NCBI GenBank assembly: GCA_019689955.1
Contig: JADGGM010000259.1
Coordinates: 1-5,383, forward strand
Length of the DNA: 5,383 nt
Source of the DNA: Gemmatimonadaceae bacterium
GTDB taxonomy: Bacteria > Gemmatimonadota > Gemmatimonadetes > Gemmatimonadales > Gemmatimonadaceae
Direction of reading: 5' to 3'
Under the pieces are notes generated by a model, which saw only the letters and a program-made list of their open reading frames with translations, did no database searches and was not told the origin of the DNA. Made by a program: the position numbers and the translations under genes. Positions 1 to 5,349 of this stretch are shown piece by piece; position 1 is the stretch's first letter, and each line of letters starts with the position of its first letter.

Positions 1-39
1 GTCGCGTACGGCGCGGCGCGGGCGGTGCCCCGTTCGCGC

Positions 40-540
40 TCAGGCGCCGTGCTCGCGTCCGTCGAGCGCTTGGGTAAACTCCCGGGTGAGCGCCGGGTTC
101 GCGCGCCAGAGATAGATCCCCATGAGCGCCGCGGCGATCAGGTTCCCGGCGGCCACCTGGTACCAGGCGAGGGCACCGATCGGGAGCCAGTCGGCGAGCA
201 TGGCGGTGAAGCCGTAGAAGCCGAGCTCGAACGCCACGAAGAGGATCAGGAGCCCGGCGAGCACCGAGGGCTCGCGCTCCGCCCAGTGCACGATCACCGA
301 GGCGATGGCCCCGACGATGATGAACGCGGCGTAGTGAAAGATCGTGTACGCGACGATGTGGACCGCAGGCCCCTCCGTGCCGAGGGGGCCGAGCACGGAG
401 AAGAGCGCCGTGCCGAGGACCCGCGGCGTGTACAGCGGGTGTCCTCCCACGGAATCGACGATGAGGAACCAGACGGCAACCGCCGTCGCGCCGATGATCC
501 CGGCCATCACCCCCTCGCGGGCAACGCTGTGTCCTCGCAT
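40..540 (-). CDS. Small four-helix integral membrane protein, function unknown
   Basis: This gene encodes 166 residues. I do not recognise a named family. Four hydrophobic segments can be seen, at roughly residues 12-32, 59-85, 92-118 and 121-145, so it is predicted to be an inner-membrane protein. The loop at about 33-58 holds GGHPLYTP and GPLGTEGPAVH, and a conserved-looking ALAWYQVAAGNL lies in the last helix. The C-terminal 20 residues are polar. The start at 540 is preferred because GGAGG lies 8 bases upstream. A second ATG at 507, 11 codons downstream and just before the first helix, also has an AG-rich sequence in front of it and is a possible alternative. The gene is transcribed away from the NadC-like/cydAB operon across a 226-bp gap. 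No catalytic or cofactor motif is visible. That it is a real gene is well supported by composition and ribosome binding site; its role is open. Confidence 0.8.
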   Translation of the reverse strand: MRGHSVAREGVMAGIIGATAVAVWFLIVDSVGGHPLYTPRVLGTALFSVLGPLGTEGPAVHIVAYTIFHYAAFIIVGAIASVIVHWAEREPSVLAGLLILFVAFELGFYGFTAMLADWLPIGALAWYQVAAGNLIAAALMGIYLWRANPALTREFTQALDGREHGA

Positions 541-580
541 CCGACTGGCCTCCGCGTTCGAGACACGACCGTTCGGCCGC

Positions 581-635
581 AAGAAGGGCGCCGTACCGGC
601 GTCCCCGCTTCGGTGGGGCAGCCGGTCTCCCTCTT
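581..635. promoter_or_regulatory. Potential extended hairpin in the divergent leader region
   Basis: The gap at 541-766 holds no convincing gene. Within it a multi-part hairpin can be drawn: 581-588 pairs with 629-635 (7 bp with A584 bulged), 595-600 (ACCGGC) pairs with 621-626 (GCCGGT), and 603-608 (CCCCGC) pairs with 613-618 (GTGGGG, one G-T wobble) around a TTCG tetraloop. If transcribed rightward it lies about 130 nt before the NadC-like start; if leftward, about 40-95 nt before the membrane-protein start. It does not match a riboswitch class that I recognise, and no U-tract follows it. In DNA this GC-rich chance pairing is common, so a regulatory role is only inferred. No convincing -35/-10 pair was found in the gap for either gene. 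Confidence 0.3.
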
Positions 636-750
636 GCAGGACGCAGCGCGGAAACACCCTTCGCGCTCCTACCCGGCGCGGCGCTCGTGGCCGGGCTGGT
701 TGCGGAGCGTTCCTGAACACGCCACTTTTGCTCCCCCACCGTGTGTGGGC

Positions 751-756
751 AGGAGG
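751..756 (+). promoter_or_regulatory. Shine-Dalgarno site fixing the NadC-like start
   Basis: AGGAGG, a full match to the anti-Shine-Dalgarno consensus, lies 10 bases before the ATG at 767. It decides the start of the NadC-like gene and so implies a roughly 65-residue N-terminal extension. No other in-frame ATG, GTG or TTG was found between 767 and the beginning of the conserved NadC fold. Confidence 0.75.
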
Positions 757-766
757 TTCCGGTCGC

Positions 767-1798
767 ATGAACATCCCCGAGTTCCGCACGCCGGAGGAGC
801 CCCGCTTCCCCGGTGAGCGACCCCTGGCCAACCGTGGGCAGCAGCCGCCGGCCGAGCGGCGCCTCGCGGATCGGCGCGCCGGCCAACGCCGCACCTCCCG
901 CGCCGTCACACCACTCGAAGGGACGCCAGTCGCCACCGACGATCCACTCGGTTTCCCCCTCTCGCCGCGGCAGCTCGATGCGTGCGTGCGCGCCGCGCTG
1001 CACGAGGACGGCGCGTTCAGCGACGTGACCGCGATCGCGTGCGTGGTCTCGACGCGGCGCGCGCACGGCACGATCGTCGCGCGGCGCGCGGGGGTGATCG
1101 CCGGCGTGCCGCTCGCGATCGCGGCATTCCGCATCCTCGACCCGAACGTCGCCATCCGCGTCGACGTCGAGGACGGAGACGAGGTCGATGAGGGCTCCGT
1201 GATCTTCCGCATCTCGGGGTTGGCGCGCGCGATGCTCTCGGCCGAGCGGGTCGCGCTCAGCTTTCTGCAGCGCCTCTCGGGGGTGGCCACCCTCACCGCG
1301 CGCTACGTTCGCGCCGCGTACGGGACCGGCGTGGAGATCTGCGACGGCCCGAACACCACGCCCGGCTTGCGCGCGCTCGAGCGCTACGCCGTGCGCGCCG
1401 GGAACCGCCGCTCCACGTCCGCCGCCCGCGCCGCGCGCGTCCAGATCCGCGAGAACCACCTCGCGGCGATGAGCGGCGACATCGCCGGCGCCGTGCGGCG
1501 TGCCCGCGAGCTCGCGCCCGCCGACGCGTCGATCAGCGTCGCCTGCCGCTCGGCCGCCGACGTGCGCGCCGCCATGGACGCGGGCGCGGACGTGGTGACC
1601 TTCGATGCGCTGAACCCCGCGCAGCTTCGCGAGTGCGTGGAGGTCGCGCGCGGACGCGTGCTCACCGAGATCTCGGGCGCGTTCGGCCCCGACGCGGTCC
1701 GCGAGCTCGCCGCGACGGGGGTCGACCGCCTCGCCATCTCCCCGCTCACGCACGGCGCGCCCGTGGTCGACTTTGCGCTGGAATTCGAGGCGATGTAA
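767..1798 (+). CDS. NadC-family protein (quinolinate phosphoribosyltransferase-like) with altered active site
   Basis: The protein has 343 residues; ordinary NadC has about 270-300. Residues 1-65 are a Pro/Arg-rich, probably disordered extension. From about 66 the NadC fold is clear: LHEDGAFSDVT (78-88), AERVALSFLQRLSGVATLT (159-177), TTPGLRALERYAVRAG (197-212), DAGADVVTFDAL (271-282) and the end motif SPLTHGAPVVD (325-335). NadC makes nicotinate mononucleotide from quinolinate and PRPP in NAD synthesis. Here many ligand-binding residues are replaced: family DTRKTTPG reads DGPNTTPG (193-200), the GGGxNHR segment reads GNRRSTS (212-218), LIKDNH reads QIRENH (226-231), and the EVE-strand glutamate aligns with Ala259. 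Arg161 and Asp280 remain. The alignment is gap-free, so frameshift is unlikely. It is the first gene of the operon and its stop overlaps the cydA start. It may be a repurposed paralogue or pseudoenzyme; no substrate can be assigned. It does not resemble ModD at these positions, as far as I can recall that family. Confidence 0.85.
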   Translation: MNIPEFRTPEEPRFPGERPLANRGQQPPAERRLADRRAGQRRTSRAVTPLEGTPVATDDPLGFPLSPRQLDACVRAALHEDGAFSDVTAIACVVSTRRAHGTIVARRAGVIAGVPLAIAAFRILDPNVAIRVDVEDGDEVDEGSVIFRISGLARAMLSAERVALSFLQRLSGVATLTARYVRAAYGTGVEICDGPNTTPGLRALERYAVRAGNRRSTSAARAARVQIRENHLAAMSGDIAGAVRRARELAPADASISVACRSAADVRAAMDAGADVVTFDALNPAQLRECVEVARGRVLTEISGAFGPDAVRELAATGVDRLAISPLTHGAPVVDFALEFEAM

Positions 1799-3138
1799 TG
1801 AGCGATGTGCTCGCCGCGCGCTCGCAGATGGCGATGTCGCTGGCGTTCCACATCACCTTCGCCGTCGTCGGGATCGGGATGCCGCTGCTCATGGTCATCG
1901 CCGAAGTGCGGTGGCGCCGGAGCGGCGACGCGATGTACCTGGAGCTCGCGAAGCGATGGGCCAAGGGGACGGCGATCCTGTTCGCCGTCGGCGCCGTCTC
2001 CGGCACCGTGCTGAGCTTCGAGCTCGGGCTCCTCTGGCCCGAGTTCATGCGCTACGCCGGCGCGATCATCGGTATGCCGTTCTCGCTCGAGGGGTTCGCG
2101 TTCTTCACCGAGGCGATCTTCCTCGGCGTGTACCTCTACGGTTGGGACCGAATCCCTCCGCGCGCGCACGTCGTCGCCGGGGCGATCGTCGCGGTGAGCG
2201 GGGCCGCGTCGGCGCTGTTCGTGGTGATCGCCAACGCGTGGATGAATGCCCCCGCGGGGTTCGAGATCGTGAACGGCGTCCCCACGCACATCGATCCGAT
2301 CGCCGCGATGCGGAATCGCGCCGCGTTCCCCGAGGTGCTGCACATGCTCCTCGCGGCGTACGCGGCGACCGGGCTCGTGGTGGCCGGGATCCACGCCGCG
2401 CTCCTCCTCCGCGATCGGCGCAACGCCTTCCACCGGCGCGCGCTCGCGGTCGCGCTCATCGTCGGCGCTCCCGCCGCGCTCGTGCAGCCGATCTCGGGGG
2501 ACGTGATCGGGCGCATGACCGCCGAGGTGCAGCCGGTGAAGCTGGCGTCCATGGAAGGGCAGTTCCGCACCGAGCGTGGCGCGCCGCTCCGCATCGGCGG
2601 GATCCCGGACGAAGCGGCGCGCACCACGCGCTGGGCGCTCGAGATCCCGTACGGGCTCTCCCTCCTCGCGTACCACGATCCGCGCGCCGTGGTCCGCGGC
2701 CTCGACGCGTTCCCGCGCGAGGACTGGCCGCCGGTCCCGATCGTGCACGTCGCCTTTCAGATCATGGTGGGGCTCGGCACCTACATCGCGCTCGTGTCGG
2801 CGTGGGCCATCGTCGCCGCGTGGCGCCGCCGCGCGCTCCCCGACGATCCGTGGCTCCTCCGCGCGCTCGCGCTCGCCGCGCCGATGGGGTTCATCTGCAT
2901 CGAGGCCGGGTGGACGGTGACCGAGGTCGGACGCCAGCCGTGGATCATCTACGGGGTGATGCGCACGGCCGACGCGGTCACGCCGATGCCGGGGCTGGTG
3001 GTCCCGTTCGCCGTGTTCACGGCGCTCTACTGCCTGCTGGGCGCGATCGTCGTGTGGATGCTCTCGCAGCACGTCGCGCGCAGCCCCCGCATCGCAGAGC
3101 GGGCGCCGGCTGGGGAAGGCGCCGGGATCGTGGTGTGA
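1798..3138 (+). CDS. cydA: Cytochrome bd-type quinol oxidase subunit I, short Q-loop
   Basis: This is the heme-carrying subunit of a cytochrome bd-type terminal oxidase, which oxidises quinol and reduces O2 to water in the inner membrane. The 446-residue protein is shorter than E. coli CydA (about 522), mainly because the Q-loop is short. Expected residues are present: His18 (E. coli His19, heme b595), His182 in EVLHMLLAAY (His186) and Met323 in FQIMVGLG (Met393) as heme b558 ligands, Glu98 and Glu105 in SLEGFAFFTE (Glu99/Glu107), Lys248 and Glu253 in QPVKLASMEGQF (quinol site), and Glu376 in TEVGRQPW (Glu445). Gln321 stands where E. coli has Arg391. The start ATG overlaps the upstream TAA as TAATG, with GAGG 7 bases before it. 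The TGA overlaps the cydB start by four bases. The exact bd subclass (CIO-like or another short-loop type) and quinone used cannot be settled by eye. Confidence 0.96.
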   Translation: MSDVLAARSQMAMSLAFHITFAVVGIGMPLLMVIAEVRWRRSGDAMYLELAKRWAKGTAILFAVGAVSGTVLSFELGLLWPEFMRYAGAIIGMPFSLEGFAFFTEAIFLGVYLYGWDRIPPRAHVVAGAIVAVSGAASALFVVIANAWMNAPAGFEIVNGVPTHIDPIAAMRNRAAFPEVLHMLLAAYAATGLVVAGIHAALLLRDRRNAFHRRALAVALIVGAPAALVQPISGDVIGRMTAEVQPVKLASMEGQFRTERGAPLRIGGIPDEAARTTRWALEIPYGLSLLAYHDPRAVVRGLDAFPREDWPPVPIVHVAFQIMVGLGTYIALVSAWAIVAAWRRRALPDDPWLLRALALAAPMGFICIEAGWTVTEVGRQPWIIYGVMRTADAVTPMPGLVVPFAVFTALYCLLGAIVVWMLSQHVARSPRIAERAPAGEGAGIVV

Positions 3139-4220
3139 CGGAGCCGCTGCTCACCGCGGCCACCGCGGTTGCCGGGATCATGCTCCTCGCCCTCACGGCG
3201 TACGTGCTCCTCGCCGGCGCGGATTTCGGTGGCGGGGTGTGGGACCTTCTCGCCTCCGGCCCGCGGCGCGAGGCGCAGCGCGAGCTGGTCACGCACGCGA
3301 TCGGGCCGATCTGGGAGGCGAACCACGTGTGGCTGGTGCTCGTGGTCGTGCTCCTCTTCGCCTGCTTCCCGCCGGTGTTCGCCGCGCTCGGGATCACGCT
3401 GCACATCCCGCTCGCGCTCATGCTGATCGGGATCGTGATGCGCGGCTCCGCGTTCACCTTTCGCACGTACGGGAGCGAGGTGAACGCCACGCAGCGTCGC
3501 TGGGGGCGCACGTTCGCGATCGCGAGCACGCTGACGCCGATGCTCCTCGGGATCAGCATCGGCGCCGTCGCGTCGGGTGGGGCGGGGGAGGCGTTCACCC
3601 GGCTGCGCGCGGGCACGGGAGACGGGTTCGCGACCGTGTTCCTCGCGCCGTGGCTCACGCCGTTCACGATCGGGGTCGGGGTGCTCGCGCTCGCGCTGTT
3701 CGCGTTTCTGGCGGCGGTCTACCTCACCGTCGAGGCAGAGCCCGACCCGGCACTCCAGGAGGACTTCCGACGGCGCGCGCTCGCGACCGCGCTCGCGGTG
3801 TTCGTGGTCGCGTTCGGCGTGCTGGCGCTCTCGCCTCGCGGGGCGCCGCGCGTGACGGCGGGGCTCATGGGGTCGCCATGGGCGCTCCCCTTCCACGTCG
3901 CGACGGGGCTCGCGGCACTCGCTGCGATCTGGGCGCTCTGGACGCGCCGCTTTCGCGCCGCCCGCGTGGCCGCGGCGGCGCAGGTGACGCTCATCCTCTG
4001 GGGGTGGGCGGTCGCGCAGTTCCCGTATCTCCTGCCACCTACCTTCACGATCCGCGAGGCGGCGGCCCCGCCGCGTACGCTGCACCTCACGCTGTGGGGG
4101 CTCGCGGTGGGGGCGGTCGTCCTCCTGCCATCGCTTCGGTATCTCTTTCGGATCTTCAAGGGGCGCCCCGATGCCTTCGAGCCGATGCGGCACGGTGCGC
4201 CGGGGGAGCGAGGGGACTGA
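3135..4220 (+). CDS. cydB: Cytochrome bd-type quinol oxidase subunit II
   Basis: This is the second core membrane subunit of the oxidase, which pairs with CydA and stabilises its hemes. It has 361 residues and about eight to nine hydrophobic segments. Family motifs include GADFGGGVWDLL (28-39), GPIWEANHVWLVLVVVLLF (57-75) with Glu61 in the place of the proton-path acid Asp58 of E. coli, FRTYGSEVN (109-117), and WAVAQFPYLLPP (291-302). The start is GTG at 3135, inside the GTGA overlap with the cydA stop. Only a weak GGGA lies 7 bases before it, so translation is probably coupled to cydA. The C-terminal tail after residue 342 is charged and likely cytoplasmic. No cydX-like small gene is apparent directly behind it, and the cydDC exporter genes are not in this window. 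Confidence 0.96.
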   Translation: MTEPLLTAATAVAGIMLLALTAYVLLAGADFGGGVWDLLASGPRREAQRELVTHAIGPIWEANHVWLVLVVVLLFACFPPVFAALGITLHIPLALMLIGIVMRGSAFTFRTYGSEVNATQRRWGRTFAIASTLTPMLLGISIGAVASGGAGEAFTRLRAGTGDGFATVFLAPWLTPFTIGVGVLALALFAFLAAVYLTVEAEPDPALQEDFRRRALATALAVFVVAFGVLALSPRGAPRVTAGLMGSPWALPFHVATGLAALAAIWALWTRRFRAARVAAAAQVTLILWGWAVAQFPYLLPPTFTIREAAAPPRTLHLTLWGLAVGAVVLLPSLRYLFRIFKGRPDAFEPMRHGAPGERGD

Positions 4221-4265
4221 TCCGGGCCATTAACGCCGGCTCGCCTCCGCCGTCCACCAGACAGA

Positions 4266-4286
4266 GCGGCGCGATGCACGCGCCGC
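4266..4286 (+). terminator. Possible weak terminator hairpin after cydB
   Basis: A perfect 8-bp inverted repeat, GCGGCGCG/CGCGCCGC with a 5-base ATGCA loop, lies 46 bases after the cydB stop. A run of five T residues follows, but about 18 bases further on, so this is not a standard intrinsic terminator. It could attenuate read-through from the operon into the next gene. In DNA this GC-rich such repeats arise by chance. Confidence 0.25.
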
Positions 4287-4316
4287 CGACAGGTGGTTGG
4301 ACGGTTTTTGAGAGGA

Positions 4317-4331
4317 GCGCCCCAGGGGCGC
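4317..4331. promoter_or_regulatory. 15-base palindrome abutting the ribosome binding site
   Basis: GCGCCCCAGGGGCGC is a perfect inverted repeat with 7-base arms around a central A. It ends at 4331, directly before the GGAGG at 4332-4336 that serves the Trp-rich repeat gene. It could be a dimeric-regulator operator or, in RNA, a 6-bp hairpin next to the Shine-Dalgarno site. The function is inferred from position only. Confidence 0.3.
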
Positions 4332-4345
4332 GGAGGCTCGACATC

Positions 4346-4666
4346 ATGCTACAGCGAATGAAGCTCTACCTCACGATGCTCGCACTCGGTGGCGTGCTGC
4401 TCGGCACGGCGGCCTGCGCTTCGGCGCAGACGTCGCGGCGCGTGTACGTGCGCGTGGCGCCGCCGGCGGAGCGCGTCGAGGTGGTCACCGTCTCGCCGGG
4501 CCCGGGGCACGTCTGGGTGAAGGGGTACTACCGGTGGACCGGCCGAGCGTACGTCTGGGTCCCCGGCCGGTGGGTGGTCGTCCGCCGCGGGTACCACACG
4601 TGGGTGCCGGGACACTGGGCCCACGATCGCCACGGTTGGTACTGGATCGAAGGGCACTGGCGCTGA
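4346..4666 (+). CDS. Small exported protein with four Trp-rich YxWVxGxW-type repeats
   Basis: The product is 106 residues. An N-terminal signal (basic MLQRMK, then a hydrophobic stretch to about residue 24) sends it across the inner membrane. Cleavage could follow ASA (25-27, signal peptidase I), or Cys24 in GTAAC could be lipidated; the latter is a poor lipobox, with Thr at -3. The mature part carries four related units: HVWVKGYYRW (55-64), YVWVPGRW (69-76), HTWVPGHW (84-91) and WYWIEGHW (98-105). This resembles the YXWGXW repeat proteins, small periplasmic or outer-membrane-associated proteins of poorly known function. The start at 4346 has GGAGG 9 bases upstream; ATG 4358 would remove four residues. 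It stands 125 bp behind cydB, on the same strand, so read-through from the operon or its own promoter are both possible. It is not a CydX homologue. Confidence 0.82.
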   Translation: MLQRMKLYLTMLALGGVLLGTAACASAQTSRRVYVRVAPPAERVEVVTVSPGPGHVWVKGYYRWTGRAYVWVPGRWVVVRRGYHTWVPGHWAHDRHGWYWIEGHWR

Positions 4667-4691
4667 GCGCACGCCGTGGGGCCGGTGACCT

Positions 4692-4731
4692 TGCGACGCG
4701 AGGGGAGCGGTTCCGCTCCCCTCGCGTCGCA
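4692..4731. terminator. Perfect 19-bp inverted repeat between convergent genes, probable bidirectional terminator
   Basis: Bases 4692-4710 and 4713-4731 are exact reverse complements, with TT between them; in RNA the innermost pairs would open to give a stem of about 17-18 bp with a short loop. It starts 26 bases after the stop of the Trp-rich repeat gene and ends 29 bases before the end of the opposite-strand gene. Neither side has a U-tract (TGTGCCC on the right, AAGG on the left strand), so it would act as a U-less or Rho-assisted terminator, or as an mRNA 3'-end stabiliser. Confidence 0.65.
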
Positions 4732-4760
4732 TGTGCCCTCGCCCTGCCCCGCCCGTGCGC

Positions 4761-5246
4761 TCACCTCGTGCGCCTCGCCCGCGATGCCCGGCGAGGCTTG
4801 GGCGGGGGCGGGGGCTCCGCGACGGACCGGTCGTCCGTCCCCGCGTCGATGGCATCGATGCCGACGACGAGCGGCTCGGCGGGCGCGAGCTTCTCGTTGA
4901 GGTGCCGCACCATGTCCTCCACGCGCTCGCGCACCACCTCGAGCTTGTCGTGGTCGAGCGCCGAGAAGAGGAGCTCGAACGTCCGCGCATCGTGCATCGC
5001 GATGAAATCGGAGCGGCGAAAGACGAGCGGGAGCTGCTGGGCGAGCGCGCGGCGGCAGCTCTCGTCGCCGCCGGAGACCGCGAGCCGCGCGATGCGGAGC
5101 CGCGGCTCCCCGCGCTCGGCGCGGCGGAGCTCCCAATCCCAGATCAACTGGAAGTAGGCGGCGTTGGGGAGGCCCGTGTCGGGGTCGAAGAGTGCGGTGC
5201 GAAGCGCGCTGTCGGCGAGGGCGTGTCGGTACGATCGAGCTCTCAT
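4761..5246 (-). CDS. Truncated, degenerate GGDEF-domain protein with retained I-site
   Basis: The product has 161 residues. DPDTGLPN (21-28) is the usual opening motif of a GGDEF (diguanylate cyclase) domain, followed by the YFQLIWDWELRRAERG helix. The normal metal-binding DxDxFKxxND segment is missing: RIARLAVSGGDESCRRAL (51-68) runs directly into the next helix, about ten or more residues short. The GGDEF site itself is replaced by DARTF (86-90) in FIAMHDARTFELLF. The I-site RxxD (Arg77-Asp80) is present with the usual five-residue spacing to the motif. The last 20 residues are Pro/Arg-rich (PPPPPKPRRASRARRTR), and no sensor or membrane segment precedes the domain. It is predicted to be a soluble, inactive relative that may bind c-di-GMP or a protein partner. 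The GGDE at 59-62 is not the catalytic site. The start at 5246 has AGGAG 6 bases upstream. Family assignment is fairly sure; function is inferred. Confidence 0.72.
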   Translation of the reverse strand: MRARSYRHALADSALRTALFDPDTGLPNAAYFQLIWDWELRRAERGEPRLRIARLAVSGGDESCRRALAQQLPLVFRRSDFIAMHDARTFELLFSALDHDKLEVVRERVEDMVRHLNEKLAPAEPLVVGIDAIDAGTDDRSVAEPPPPPKPRRASRARRTR

Positions 5247-5349
5247 GAACTGCTCCTCGCGGGAAACACATCGTCAAGGCGACGCATGCTCCTTGCCAGG
5301 ACGGTGGCTCGTGCCGGGAACACCCGGCGTGACCCCCCTTCTCCCCCGG

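Noticed and set aside
700..728. TTGCGG followed 17 bases later by CACTTT as a promoter for the NadC-like operon
   Set aside because: The -10 match is poor (two matches to TATAAT) and such partial matches are expected by chance.
735..749. CCCAC/GTGGG inverted repeat just before the NadC-like Shine-Dalgarno
   Set aside because: With only 5 bp and no extension it is too weak to distinguish from background in GC-rich DNA.
344..766. Extending the NadC-like frame upstream to an ATG at 344
   Set aside because: This would overlap the divergent membrane-protein gene and the added sequence has no NadC similarity; the strong AGGAGG before ATG 767 marks the start.
1384..3072. A 562-codon open frame on the minus strand opposite the NadC-like gene and cydA
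   Set aside because: The translation is dominated by Arg, Asp, Glu and His with no fold motif, and it lies antisense to clearly conserved genes. It is a by-product of high GC, where stop codons are rare.
3027..4193. A 388-codon minus-strand open frame opposite cydB
   Set aside because: It has the same charged low-complexity composition, and the opposite strand carries a full set of CydB motifs.
5061..5072. The GGDE within SGGDES (residues 59-62) of the minus-strand protein as an active GGDEF site
   Set aside because: It lies before the second helix where families have the GHxxGD segment, and is about 27 residues too early; the true site aligns with DARTF at 86-90.
5272..5277. TTGACG on the minus strand as a -35 box for the GGDEF-like gene
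   Set aside because: At 16-18 bases spacing the -10 position falls on the ribosome binding site and does not resemble TATAAT.
5243..5287. A 14-codon minus-strand leader peptide (MRRLDDVFPARSSS) ending in ATGA overlap with the GGDEF-like gene
   Set aside because: Its AAGGAG lies only one base before the ATG, too close for normal initiation, and the peptide has no attenuator-like codon run. The overlap could be chance.
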